Of a stretch of 64,000 bases of DNA, positions 8,501 through 17,192 are shown one piece after another; position 1 is the first letter of the stretch; each line of letters starts with the position of its first letter. A model generated the notes under the pieces. That model saw nothing but the letters and a program-made list of their open reading frames with translations, did not search any database and was not told the origin of the DNA. Source of the stretch: Nitrososphaera sp. (GTDB lineage: Archaea; Thermoproteota; Nitrososphaeria; Nitrososphaerales; Nitrososphaeraceae); assembly GCA_029263715.1 (NCBI GenBank), contig JAJUFP010000006.1:62001-126000 (forward strand), read 5' to 3'. The translations under genes and the position numbers were made by a program.

Positions 8501-9402
8501 ATGGTGGCATTGTTGTGGGTATCAATACCGCTGTCACAGATGGCAATGGTAACGCCGTTTCCGTTCACCCCGAGATCTGTCAGCGTGTTTGCGTAACCCG
8601 TGTTAGGCCCGGTATTGGGCGCGGCATTTACGTCCAAATCTCCGGCAGCTATCTGGCATGAACGCTCGTCAAGGAGTATGGATTCAGGATGGTAGTCAAG
8701 CCACCGGACATCCTGAAGGTTTGCTATCTTGCTCAGTCTGCTTGCATCAAGATCAGCAATAATGGAAACAAACCTGCCGGAAAGATCTTCTTTTGAAATG
8801 ATCTTCCCTTTTGATTCCTCTATCTGTTTGTAAAGCAAGGCTGTGTCGCCGCTGCCAAGAAAACCTATGTTCACGCGCACATTACCACTCATCTTTAAAA
8901 GACGGGAGGAGACCTTGTACGCTGGCTGGAAAAGGCCTGTCCACGCAACAAAGGGCATCTTTTTAAGCTTGCTTGCATCTTCCGCGCTCCCAACAACGAA
9001 AAGCCCGTAGCTTGAAATTTTTTCAACGACGTCTAGGCCCTGCGACTCGATTTCATGTATCCACTCTTCGGTTGGCGGCCCTATCAGCTGCACAAGGTGG
9101 TGTCGCCACGCTTTTTCGCGGGATTTCGGTACCTGCAACTCCTTGGGTATTTCGGGGAGTTTTTCTTCGATGTTGATCTTGTAAGGGCCGACGACAAGTA
9201 TGTTGGTGTCGGGCAGCAACTTGATGCGAAATCCCTTCTTTTCCAGCCTTGCAAACTGTTGCTTGCTTCCTCTCACCAGCACGCCGGAAGGAAACTCGTA
9301 CTCAACTGCACATCCTGCATTACGAGCCTCATTGCTCTCTGCAATCACGCTGTCCTTGGTTCTGGCTACACCTTTTTGCGCAATCAATGCCTTGAAGGCC
9401 AT
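5569..9402 (-). CDS. Giant subtilisin-like serine protease with von Willebrand factor A domain
   Basis: 1277 residues. Residues 1-250 form an N-terminal region with repeated propeptide-like modules. The S8 peptidase domain spans about 275-620 with the full triad: D290 (IAICDSGID), H327 (NGHGTHVAGIAAG), S547 (GTSMAAPHVAG), and oxyanion N440. A P-like/beta-sandwich domain (about 635-765) follows. A vWA domain (about 775-960) has an intact MIDAS: D782-x-S784-x-S786, T859 and D888. The last 250 residues are beta-rich, with a PVVTVPGIVSPTVPS linker. No classical signal peptide is visible at the N-terminus (MAFKALIAQKGVARTK), so the route to the surface, if exported, is unclear. The gene stands alone, convergent with the phosphodiesterase. 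Confidence 0.93.
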   Translation of the reverse strand: MAFKALIAQKGVARTKDSVIAESNEARNAGCAVEYEFPSGVLVRGSKQQFARLEKKGFRIKLLPDTNILVVGPYKINIEEKLPEIPKELQVPKSREKAWRHHLVQLIGPPTEEWIHEIESQGLDVVEKISSYGLFVVGSAEDASKLKKMPFVAWTGLFQPAYKVSSRLLKMSGNVRVNIGFLGSGDTALLYKQIEESKGKIISKEDLSGRFVSIIADLDASRLSKIANLQDVRWLDYHPESILLDERSCQIAAGDLDVNAAPNTGPNTGYANTLTDLGVNGNGVTIAICDSGIDTHNNATMQADLAGRMAFFLDQTGGNITVDRNGHGTHVAGIAAGNGASGDADPQGFVLGQGMAPNANFGSINAIAGGVAINLNAWVQGAVTNNSNVMNNSWGTANAGVALFNQGYTALCRTLDQLVRDPNTGTATLENLAIIFACGNSGPNNSTIGEPSEAKNAIVVGNSLNFRPGEGDLDDIRGLRQSSSRGPAVDGRILPNIVAPGANIISVRPGPTVDSNPGTPGIQQPRTAYTDTGGTVHSNHYDNSGTSMAAPHVAGMCALLFEWWRNRTGGANPSTALLKALLVNGAVDIAGGSTRRVDAAGNQIPIANIPNNDQGWGRVNLENIMLQAPATNRGPKIISDQRHAFTANGQEYQIRVSPVDTARPMRITLVWTDAPGAANANPALVNDLDLEVTEVSTGNVYRGNVFNNGFSATGGAFDDRNNIECVYVQNPNGVYQVRVIASALSMNARPPFDATPWQDFALVIDNAEVPSATPVSVVPAIDRSGSMVTFGYENVTRISSKQFVDLMSVDDQVGVVSFGSTGAVEYPTGASPAVQTITGQPIRDAAKGEIDGMAFGGCTYMGDGILKARDLLNTATVAGAKAVVLLSDGYDNKGCDPANPSKPSALDAVALLPPNLPVYTCAMGPASDQTLLEQIASTTSGRYYYMPTIDDLFEIYNYIRGQVSGDSIIVNDSATASSSRLPAFVDAYATEVTFTVSWADSKLKFVSGDPSKPNEVNVRLRDPRGRLLNSSYSYLRRIEGEGYVIFKLQEPIPGQWFVEVKTHENTHVRYTVGGFVKSPLKLATSLFPKHVVRGAPITIAAQVYNGKMPIKGFAATCNVKTLAASIPDLMVKYASQLQKMVVSIRGDKMPQDMAKLAALRNKMLRETDIFATASSTVNLKSTSSDTLRRIGLGSLLSSGPTVTSPDVSVVTPLPVVTVPGIVSPTVPSIGAGTGVLVGQFRETKNIGSYNIVVTASGMCPVLNTRFVRKDLVSVYVK

Positions 9403-9554
9403 TTTCTCGACAGAGATACGAAGAACAACAGGTAGTTAATAAAGGGCATAAGTTTGGGAAACCAACCAAGAAGTGCACGCTACCTTCACCATTTTTCACT
9501 ATCCGGTCATGCATATTGCCAACATTCTGACGCAGTTTATGAAGGCTTGAAACC

Positions 9555-9561
9555 TTATTAG
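9555..9561 (+). promoter_or_regulatory. TATA-like element of pccB
   Basis: TTATTAG is centred 26 nt before the GTG at 9584, the spacing expected when transcription starts at the first base of the coding region. This supports 9584 over the upstream TTG at 9569. Confidence 0.5.
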
Positions 9562-9583
9562 TTATTGATTGTGTTCTGGAACC

Positions 9584-11119
9584 GTGGATTTCACGGATCT
9601 TGAGAAAAAGAGAAATGAGCATTTCCTTGGCGGTGGGAAGGAAAAGCAAGAGGAGCAGAGGAGAAAGGGAAAGCTCACGGCCTTTGAGAGAATGAAATCT
9701 CTGTTTGATGCCGGAACCTTTGTTGAGATTGACCCCTTTGTGACCCATGAATGCCACGAATTTGGGATGGAGAACAAAAAGATTCTCGGAGACGGCGTCG
9801 TCACAGGATACGGGATGATAGACGGCCGCCTTGCATACACTTTTTCGCATGATTTTACAGTTCTTGGAGGCTCGCTGGGCTGGGGGTTTGCCTCCAAAGT
9901 ATGCAAGATAATGGATCTTGCCCTAAAACAGGGGGTTCCCATAATAGGAATAAACGATTCAGGAGGAGCTCGCATCCAAGAAGGGGTCATGAGCCTTGCA
10001 GGCTACGCAGAGATCTTTCACAGGAATGTCAAAGCCTCAGGAGTCGTTCCCCAGATATCTCTGATAATGGGGCCCTGCGCGGGAGGTGCTGTCTATTCGC
10101 CGGCCATCACTGATTTTATAATCATGACAAAATCTGCATTCATGTTTGTCACGGGCCCGGAGGTGGTCAAGGAAGTCACCAAGGAGAACGTAAGCTTCAA
10201 CGATCTGGGCGGTGCAGAGATTCACAACGAGAAAAGCGGCGTTGCACATTTTCTGGCCGAAGATGAGCAGGATTGCTTTGCCATCCTCCGAAAGCTGGTC
10301 TCTTTTCTGCCTTCCAACAATCTTGAGGATCCTCCCCGGGTGGCTCCAAAGGACGATCCAAACAGGCAGGATCAAGAGCTTGATTCGATTCTCCCTTCAA
10401 GTCCAAACAAGCCGTATGACATGGAGGCCGTGATAAGGAAGATTGTAGACAACGGAGACTTTCTTGAGGTTCACAAGTACTGGGCCAAGAACATCATAGT
10501 GGGATTCGCAAGACTTGACGGAAGCCCTGTTGGCATCGTGGCAAACAATCCGGAGGTTCTTGCGGGGGTTCTTGATATTGATTCCTGCGACAAGGCAACC
10601 CGGTTTACAAGGTTCTGCGATTGCTTCAACATTCCTCTGGTTGCCCTTGTCGATGTGCCGGGATTTCTTCCGGGTACAGGCCAGGAGTGGGGCGGCATAA
10701 TAAGACACGGTGCAAAGCTTCTGTACGCCTTTTCAGAGGCCACTGTGCCCAAGCTTACCGTCATAACCAGAAAGGCATACGGCGGGGCCTACTGCGTGAT
10801 GAACAGCAAGCACATCGGCGCGGACTATAACTTTGCCTGGCCAAACGCCGAGATCGCCGTCATGGGGCCTGAAGGGGCATGCAACATAATTTTTAGAAAG
10901 GATATATCGGAAGCAGAAAACCCGGAGGAAAAGAGGTCAGAATTGGTCCAGGATTACCGGGAGAGATTTTCCAATCCATACATCGCGGCATCGAAAGGCT
11001 ACATAGACCTTGTCATCGAGCCAAAGGAAACAAGAACAAGATTGATCTCGGCCCTCAAAGCTATTTACAAAAAAAGAGAGGAACGGCCAAGAAGGAAGCA
11101 CGGAAACATCCCGGTTTAG
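9584..11119 (+). CDS. pccB: Acetyl/propionyl-CoA carboxylase, carboxyltransferase subunit
   Basis: 511 residues, the usual size of PccB-type beta subunits. Two crotonase-like halves are visible, with the acyl-CoA site in NDSGGARIQEGV and GPCAGGAVYSPAITDF, and the carboxybiotin site in DVPGFLPGTGQEWGGIIRHGAK and RKAYGGAYCVM. It transfers the carboxyl group from carboxybiotin to acetyl-CoA or propionyl-CoA. In Nitrososphaeria this enzyme performs both carboxylations of the 3-hydroxypropionate/4-hydroxybutyrate CO2 fixation cycle. A GTG start is chosen because of the TATA-like element 26 nt upstream; a TTG at 9569 would add five residues. Followed by accC and accB on the same strand. Confidence 0.95.
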   Translation: MDFTDLEKKRNEHFLGGGKEKQEEQRRKGKLTAFERMKSLFDAGTFVEIDPFVTHECHEFGMENKKILGDGVVTGYGMIDGRLAYTFSHDFTVLGGSLGWGFASKVCKIMDLALKQGVPIIGINDSGGARIQEGVMSLAGYAEIFHRNVKASGVVPQISLIMGPCAGGAVYSPAITDFIIMTKSAFMFVTGPEVVKEVTKENVSFNDLGGAEIHNEKSGVAHFLAEDEQDCFAILRKLVSFLPSNNLEDPPRVAPKDDPNRQDQELDSILPSSPNKPYDMEAVIRKIVDNGDFLEVHKYWAKNIIVGFARLDGSPVGIVANNPEVLAGVLDIDSCDKATRFTRFCDCFNIPLVALVDVPGFLPGTGQEWGGIIRHGAKLLYAFSEATVPKLTVITRKAYGGAYCVMNSKHIGADYNFAWPNAEIAVMGPEGACNIIFRKDISEAENPEEKRSELVQDYRERFSNPYIAASKGYIDLVIEPKETRTRLISALKAIYKKREERPRRKHGNIPV

Positions 11120-11248
11120 GATTATTCGCAGTAATGGAACCAAGAAAAATCCTGATGCAGCGACAACGTTGGATGGTGTTTTTGCATTATCGGGACAAGA
11201 TTTGGCCTACCATAAGTTTTAAGATGTGCAAGTGAAACTGGTCAACAT

Positions 11249-12721
11249 TTGGTTAAAGTCCTCATAGCCAACAGGGGCGAGATCGTACTAAGGGTCGCAA
11301 GGACCTGCAGAAAACTTGGCCTTAAGCCGTATGGAATCTACTCTGACGCTGATAAGGAGTCACTGCACGTAAAGTATTGTGAAGATGCATTAAACATAGG
11401 TGGTAACCTGCCTTCTGAAAGTTATCTAAGGATGGACAAGATCATCGATGCAGCAAAAAAGCTGGGCTGCGACATGATACATCCAGGTTACGGCTTTCTT
11501 GCCGAAAACCTCCAGTTCTCAGAGCTATGCAGAAAGGAAGGGTTCATTTTCGTAGGCCCGTCCCCGGAAGCCCTGACACTTTCTGGTGATAAAGCCATGG
11601 CAAGGGAGGTTGCTTCAAGAATCGCGCCGATCCTTCCAGGAAAAGAAGTCTCAAAAGAAAGCGATGCCTTGAGTCTGGCCGAGAAAATAGGTTACCCTGT
11701 AATACTGAAAGCCGTGAAGGGGGGTGGAGGCAGAGGCCTTAGGATAGTCAAGTCCCCCGATGAATTGAGCAGGTTGTTCATCTCATCGCAGAACGAAGCG
11801 ATGATGAGTTTTGGCTCCAATAGATTGTACGTCGAGAAATACCTGGAGCATCCAAGACACATAGAGGTACAGATACTCGCAGACAGTTCAAACGTAATCC
11901 ATCTCTGGGAAAGAGAGTGCTCCATTCAGCGAAGGCATCAGAAGCTGATAGAAGAAACACCTTCTCCTGCCCTGACCAAGGATATCCGGAACAGGATGAC
12001 AACGACTGCTCTGGCAATAGCAAGGGAAATGAAGTACAACAACGCTGGCACGGTGGAGTTTCTCTTTAAAGGCGGTGATTTTTACTTCATGGAAGTCAAT
12101 TCCAGGATACAGGTGGAACACCCCATTACCGAGGAAGTCATGGGGGTAGACATAGTAGAACAGCAGCTAAACATAGCCTCTGGCGCGGGTTTGCAAATAA
12201 AACAACAAAACGTAAAATCAAGGGGGCATGCAATAGAATGCAGGATAAATGCAGAACATCCGATAAGCTTTGCCCCCTTCCCCGGAACAGTCACCAAATT
12301 CGTTCCTCCCACAGAAGAGGGCGTTCGGGTTGATACCGCCCTGTATTCTGGGTATTCCATACCACCCTTCTACGATTCGCTCATAGCCAAGCTGATATGC
12401 TTTGACGAGGACCGGGACAGGGCGATAGAGAAAATGAAAAGAGCACTTTTGTCTTTTAGAATCTCCGGCATCCCGTCCACGATACCCTTCCACATATCGG
12501 CCCTACACGATGAAAGGTTCCTGCGGGGTGACTATGATACTTCCTTTATTGAGGAACTGAAACCCTTCTCTTCTCACGATGGTGAGATGGCAGCGGCTGT
12601 GCTATCCCAATTGCCAAGAAAGGTCCAGTTCCTGAAAAGGGATGATGCCAAGGACCCATGGATGAGAAGCAGATTCGACAGAATGCAGCATGATTATCTG
12701 TTATCCGGGTGGTCCAGATGA
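11249..12721 (+). CDS. accC: Acetyl/propionyl-CoA carboxylase, biotin carboxylase subunit
   Basis: 490 residues with the three biotin carboxylase domains: N-terminal VKVLIANRGEIVLRVARTCRKLG, the ATP-grasp glycine loop (KAVKGGGGRGLRIV) and the metal and bicarbonate site (MEVNSRIQVEHPITEEVMGVD), then the C-terminal domain starting at GHAIECRINAEHP. It carboxylates the biotin on AccB at the cost of ATP. The start is a TTG at 11249; AAGTTTTAAG lies about 29 nt upstream and could be its own TATA element, so it may be transcribed separately from pccB (129 bp gap). Its stop codon overlaps the accB start as ATGA, indicating translational coupling. Confidence 0.96.
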   Translation: MVKVLIANRGEIVLRVARTCRKLGLKPYGIYSDADKESLHVKYCEDALNIGGNLPSESYLRMDKIIDAAKKLGCDMIHPGYGFLAENLQFSELCRKEGFIFVGPSPEALTLSGDKAMAREVASRIAPILPGKEVSKESDALSLAEKIGYPVILKAVKGGGGRGLRIVKSPDELSRLFISSQNEAMMSFGSNRLYVEKYLEHPRHIEVQILADSSNVIHLWERECSIQRRHQKLIEETPSPALTKDIRNRMTTTALAIAREMKYNNAGTVEFLFKGGDFYFMEVNSRIQVEHPITEEVMGVDIVEQQLNIASGAGLQIKQQNVKSRGHAIECRINAEHPISFAPFPGTVTKFVPPTEEGVRVDTALYSGYSIPPFYDSLIAKLICFDEDRDRAIEKMKRALLSFRISGIPSTIPFHISALHDERFLRGDYDTSFIEELKPFSSHDGEMAAAVLSQLPRKVQFLKRDDAKDPWMRSRFDRMQHDYLLSGWSR

Positions 12722-13149
12722 AGATCAAGGTTAACGGTAACGGTTACGACATAGAAATCCTGGGAAATAAAGCCAAGGTCAACGGTGAAAACATCGATGT
12801 GACATTAAATGAGCAAGAGATCCTGATCAACGGAAAAAAGTTTTATCTGGATTTCATTGAGGAAGGCGAACCTTCTCTCATGATAATAAATGGAATGACA
12901 TACCTGGTTTCAAAAAGCGCGGTAGTGGGCATCTCTGTCAGGGAACTAAAGGCGCCCATAAGCGGACTGATAACAGACGTTCTAGTCAGGGCAGGAAGTG
13001 AGGTTAACAAAGACCAGCCGCTTGTAATACTGGAAGCGATGAAGATGGAGAACCAAATAAAATCTCCACTAAAAGGCAGAGTAAGAGAGATCAGGGTAGA
13101 TAAGGGCCAGTCCGTAAAAACAGGACAAGTTCTTGTAACCTTTGAATAA
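12718..13149 (+). CDS. accB: Biotin carboxyl carrier protein of the acyl-CoA carboxylase
   Basis: 143 residues from the ATG that overlaps the accC stop (ATGA). The C-terminal biotinyl domain holds the biotinylation motif ILEAMKMENQIKSP, with Lys the modified residue, preceded by the beta-sandwich KAPISGLITDVLVRAGSEV. The N-terminal 65 residues are a small beta-rich domain (KIKVNGNGYDIEILGNKAKVNG) typical of acyl-CoA carboxylase carriers. It shuttles carboxybiotin between AccC and PccB. A GTG at 12709 in the same frame is possible but the ATGA overlap is the better start. Confidence 0.95.
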   Translation: MKIKVNGNGYDIEILGNKAKVNGENIDVTLNEQEILINGKKFYLDFIEEGEPSLMIINGMTYLVSKSAVVGISVRELKAPISGLITDVLVRAGSEVNKDQPLVILEAMKMENQIKSPLKGRVREIRVDKGQSVKTGQVLVTFE

Positions 13150-13208
13150 TGTTTCACCGTCTAACAATGCGCCTTTCCAACTATAACTTGGACTTGCCAG
13201 TAGACTGA

Positions 13209-14906
13209 TCATTTCTTGATCATCTGCATTATTTCTTCTCTGACGCCCATCTTTTCTTTTTTAAACAGCCTCTCGTCCATTTCCTTCAATGAAGAGCTGG
13301 GCGTAGGTGTGAAGCCCATCTTGGATATTATGTCCCTGTCCACGTCGACTCCGGGGGCAACCTCTTCAAGGATCAGTCCATGTTCTGTCAGCCTGAAAAC
13401 CGCCCTCTCTGTAATGTAGAGAATCTCATGTCCGTACTTCAATGCCTGGCGTCCGCTAAAGACAACCTTGAATACGCTTTCAACAAATTTCGGTATTGAA
13501 CCGTCCTTTACAATTTGCAGCTTGTTATTCAGGATGCTGATCTCGCTCTTTCCTGCGGTGAAGGCGCCTGCAAAGTAAGTTTTTGGAGCTCCGCCGGCTA
13601 TTACAGGGAATCCTCCTGGCCCAAAGATCCTGTCCGGCAGCATCGACGGGTTCACATTTCCTGCCCTGTCAACCTGCAGAAACCCGAGGGACGCCGCATC
13701 GATTATCCCGCCTTCAAAGTTGGAGAACATGTCCGGCACTGTCGAGAGCGCAAAGGGGCTTATGGCTAAACCAAAGTCAGCCCCTGAAAGGGCAATGCCT
13801 CCCCACAGACCGGATTCCAGAACTGTTATGATGAACTCTGTCACGTCCTCTTCTGCCGCCACCGATGATACCAGGGCCGGTATACCTATGCCTAGATTAA
13901 CTATGACAGGAGCTTGTTTTTCTTCAAATAACCTGACCAGTTCCAGGATGATCCTTCTGGCAATCACCTTTTCATATTCGTTGGGCGGCGCTCCGGTAAG
14001 TTCTTCAAGCAACTTTTCAGTTATCGGCGGAATTACTTTGTATGAGATCCGAGGATCGTATTCAGTGGTTCCCGTCTGCCAGTGGTACTGTTTTGGGGCA
14101 ATGGTAACATAGTCTACCAGGGGGCCTGGAACATCAACGTCTCTTGGATTTAGTGCCCAAGACTTTGTTAACCACCTTATCTGGGCGATCACGGTTCCCT
14201 GCTTTGGTCTTGCCTTTGTGGCCTGGGCAATGCTAAGGATGGTCCCTCTCAGACCTTCATCTTCCATCGACAGGCTGCCATTCTCGTCGGCGGTAGTAGC
14301 CCTTATCAAGGCATAATCCGGTTTTGGAGCCTGGTACAGTAGGTACTCTTCTCCTTCGATATTCATTACGCTGACTCTGCAGGATGGATTCTTGCCTCCT
14401 TTTTCATTTAGGGCAGCGCCTTCCCTTCTGGGGTCAAGGAAGGTATCGACGCCTATCTTTGTTACAAGGCCAGGCCTTCCGCATGCTATTTCCCTGAACC
14501 AGTACGCGGTAATACCAATAGGCCATCCATAGCATTCAATCCTGTTTTCCCTTACCAGCTTTTGAAGCCACGGTGAAAAGCCCAGGTAGGGCATCAGAAC
14601 TCCTCTGAGAAACTCTTGATTCCGGTCGCTGTAAAGCCTTTCAGCAACCCAGTCCAGTGCTCTGCCAGGCATTGCAGGCAGGGCATCGGAGATTACAAAT
14701 ACGTTCTTGGGGTGCCCCTGTTCAGCGTACCGCTTGTACAGCTCCAAAATCAAGTACTCTGGAGTCGTAGCCATGTTAAAGCCGGAAATCGCGATGACGC
14801 AGTCGTCTTTTAGTTTTGAAAGCGGGGTAGCAGCATCGACAACCTTGGCGAACATTCCGACTTTGGTAGCGATAACCTTCCTAAATACAATTTCGTAGAA
14901 TCGCAT
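13209..14906 (-). CDS. Family I CoA-transferase, fused alpha-beta subunits
   Basis: 565 residues joining the two halves found in acetate/propionate and 3-oxoacid CoA-transferases. The first half has the SGFNMATTPEYLILEL region; the second has NLGIGIPALVSS and the catalytic glutamate in TVLESGLWGG (E364), matching the ExG motif. The enzyme moves CoA between carboxylic acids through a glutamyl-CoA thioester. It converges on accB with 59 bp between stops. The proximity to the carboxylase suggests handling of C2-C4 acids linked to carbon fixation, but the substrate is not determined. An in-frame ATG 17 codons further in (14855) is an alternative start. Confidence 0.88.
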   Translation of the reverse strand: MRFYEIVFRKVIATKVGMFAKVVDAATPLSKLKDDCVIAISGFNMATTPEYLILELYKRYAEQGHPKNVFVISDALPAMPGRALDWVAERLYSDRNQEFLRGVLMPYLGFSPWLQKLVRENRIECYGWPIGITAYWFREIACGRPGLVTKIGVDTFLDPRREGAALNEKGGKNPSCRVSVMNIEGEEYLLYQAPKPDYALIRATTADENGSLSMEDEGLRGTILSIAQATKARPKQGTVIAQIRWLTKSWALNPRDVDVPGPLVDYVTIAPKQYHWQTGTTEYDPRISYKVIPPITEKLLEELTGAPPNEYEKVIARRIILELVRLFEEKQAPVIVNLGIGIPALVSSVAAEEDVTEFIITVLESGLWGGIALSGADFGLAISPFALSTVPDMFSNFEGGIIDAASLGFLQVDRAGNVNPSMLPDRIFGPGGFPVIAGGAPKTYFAGAFTAGKSEISILNNKLQIVKDGSIPKFVESVFKVVFSGRQALKYGHEILYITERAVFRLTEHGLILEEVAPGVDVDRDIISKMGFTPTPSSSLKEMDERLFKKEKMGVREEIMQMIKK

Positions 14907-14963
14907 TCAGGCAGATAGCAGGAAGTGGCTGCTTGATTATCGTGAATTGCATCATTGATCATG

Positions 14964-14970
14964 TTTATAA
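14964..14970 (+). promoter_or_regulatory. TATA box of the beta-propeller surface protein gene
   Basis: TTTATAA is centred about 28 nt before the TTG start at 14995, consistent with leaderless transcription and with that TTG as the start. Confidence 0.55.
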
Positions 14971-14994
14971 TGTTCGACAAAATTTCATATTGCA

Positions 14995-17082
14995 TTGACA
15001 CAAGCCAAGGTACGACGTCTTTACATTCTTGCAATATCGTTGGTGTCTGTCATAATCTTATCGCCGTTTCTTGCTGTCAGTAGCTACGCGGCAGAGTCTT
15101 CCTATGAAATCTGGCGTTTCAGTGCCGGCGGTTCCATTAACACAATCTCTGCGATTGGAGATGTTTCTGGCGACGGTATCGGCGATGTGGTAATGGGCTC
15201 AGATGACCGCAAGGTCTACATGCTTGACGGCAAGACTGGGAAGACTCTGTGGAGCTATGCCGCAAACCAGACTGTTCAATGGGTAACACCACTGGAAAAC
15301 CCGGACACCGACATGAATCAGGCTATGGTGCTTGTAGGGTCTAAAGATAATTCAGTCTTCCTCCTGGACAGTAAAGGCGCTCTTGTATGGAAAATCGATG
15401 ATATCGCTAATAACTCGGTCAGTGCGCAGGACCCCTGCTATGTGCATTTGCGCTCCATCCATGTCATATCGGACGTCAATGATGACGGCCTGCCTGACGT
15501 GGCGATCGTTTCAAGTTCCGGAGACGAATGTACAAAAAACAGCAGGTTTACGGCAACTGCTCTAAACACAGCCGACAGCGGTAATCTGTGGGAGTACAAA
15601 CACGAACAAGAACTTCACGGACTGAAGGAAGGAAATGCCGGAAGCAGTCCAGTTGCAGTGATTGATCTTGATGCAGACGGAATCCTGGATCTTATATTGG
15701 TAGACGATCACAACGTCTTCTATGTAATAGACGGACTTACCGGGCAAGAGCGGGCTACCCGGCAGGTAACTTCAAACGGAGAAATATGGAACCTTGCGGT
15801 TATCCCGGATGTTGATGGCGATGGCATGGAAGACGCGCTGGCGCTTCATTTCATTGAAGGCGGAGGAGGGCCTGACTATGCAAGGGTTAGCGTCATGGAC
15901 CTTGATCCCATTTCTGAGGTCTGGAAAGTCAACATCGGTGACGGGACTTACAAAAGTGGCGCAGCATTTTCTGCCACGTACATTGCTGATAAAGACTCTT
16001 CGTATTATCTGGCAGTAACCCAAAGAATTGACGATGACCTCCATGTTGCTTTGCTGGACAGCACTACCGGTCAGCAAAAATGGAAGTTCAATCTGGGAAC
16101 AGACAGAAGCAGGGACGACTTTTCAAAGCGCTATCCTGTTGTCAGAGTTCAAGATCTTGACGGCGATGGTTTTGAAGAGCTGGCAGTCGGTTCCATAGAT
16201 TCTACCGTCTATCTATTAAACGGCGGCAATGGACAGGTGATCTGGAAACATCCTATCAACAACGGAATCAATGCGCTGGATACCATCACGCAGGACGGCA
16301 GGACAAACATCCTGGTCGGAGATTCCGTCAACACGGCGCGTGCCATTGCAGGTCTGACGGAGATCAAGACTACTCTTACTGCGAATGTCTCGTCAGAATC
16401 AGCAATAGCCCTGTCGCGCCTGACAGTTTCTGGAAGGCTTTCCCCCGCACTGCCGGGGGAAACGCTGGAACTTTTGTACAAAGACCCTGATGGTAAGATC
16501 ATGACGAATCTGGTTGTTATTGCAAAGGATGGAAGTTACACCGATACCATATTTCCTGAAAAAGAGGGCAATTGGACCGTGTACGCGGTATTCAAAGGTG
16601 AAGGGTACTATACTGGCTCGCAGAGCCCGACGCTGCAGTTCACTGTTACCAGCAGAACTGAAATGAACACTTTCAATCTGAGGGTCGATGATGTATCCTA
16701 CCCGATAAGGTACAGCATTGAAGGCGGCTCGATAAGAGACATCGCTGTCGAAAATACATCAATAAAAGTAGACATTGATGCAACAATGAAAGGCACATTG
16801 TCTATACACCTGCCAAGAAACGTGATAGATGCAAGGGATTCTGATTACGTCGTATCTGTTGATGGCAGACCTGTGCTTTTCAAAGAAACCGAGACAAACG
16901 ATGAGGAAAGAATCCTGCTGATACCCTTCTCTGCCGATTCAAGGGAGATAACAATAACCGGCACTTATGTGGTTCCAGAATTTGATGCAATAGCCATGGC
17001 AGTGCTTTCATTGACTATAACGATGGTTCTAGTCGTCAGGACCGTGTACGGAAAGTTTGGCAAAGGCACGCGTCTTTTCTAG
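14995..17082 (+). CDS. Secreted FG-GAP/PQQ-type beta-propeller protein with C-terminal PEF-like anchor
   Basis: 695 residues. A signal peptide covers residues 1-32 (ILAISLVSVIILSPFLAVSSYAA region). Residues 40-440 contain repeats of the type GDVSGDGIGDVV, DVNDDGLPDVAI, DLDADGILDLIL, DVDGDGMEDALA, DLDGDGFEELAV: Ca-binding FG-GAP/EF-hand-like blades mixed with PQQ-type blades (KVYMLDGKTGKTLW). An Ig-like domain follows (about 455-560). The C-terminus reads VPEFDAIAMAVLSLTITM and ends with a basic tail, which is the layout of PEF(G)-CTERM sorting signals processed by archaeosortases, with D in place of the usual G. Likely cell-surface protein, function unknown. The TTG start is supported by a TATA box. 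Confidence 0.88.
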   Translation: MTQAKVRRLYILAISLVSVIILSPFLAVSSYAAESSYEIWRFSAGGSINTISAIGDVSGDGIGDVVMGSDDRKVYMLDGKTGKTLWSYAANQTVQWVTPLENPDTDMNQAMVLVGSKDNSVFLLDSKGALVWKIDDIANNSVSAQDPCYVHLRSIHVISDVNDDGLPDVAIVSSSGDECTKNSRFTATALNTADSGNLWEYKHEQELHGLKEGNAGSSPVAVIDLDADGILDLILVDDHNVFYVIDGLTGQERATRQVTSNGEIWNLAVIPDVDGDGMEDALALHFIEGGGGPDYARVSVMDLDPISEVWKVNIGDGTYKSGAAFSATYIADKDSSYYLAVTQRIDDDLHVALLDSTTGQQKWKFNLGTDRSRDDFSKRYPVVRVQDLDGDGFEELAVGSIDSTVYLLNGGNGQVIWKHPINNGINALDTITQDGRTNILVGDSVNTARAIAGLTEIKTTLTANVSSESAIALSRLTVSGRLSPALPGETLELLYKDPDGKIMTNLVVIAKDGSYTDTIFPEKEGNWTVYAVFKGEGYYTGSQSPTLQFTVTSRTEMNTFNLRVDDVSYPIRYSIEGGSIRDIAVENTSIKVDIDATMKGTLSIHLPRNVIDARDSDYVVSVDGRPVLFKETETNDEERILLIPFSADSREITITGTYVVPEFDAIAMAVLSLTITMVLVVRTVYGKFGKGTRLF

Positions 17083-17192
17083 ATCGTTGCTGATAGAATT
17101 TTTGATCCCCTCCTTACGGATGCGATCAGCGATCATTGTTAAAGTACCGCTATGATGTGCCTACATTCTTATTAGTCAAACATGGTTAAATA

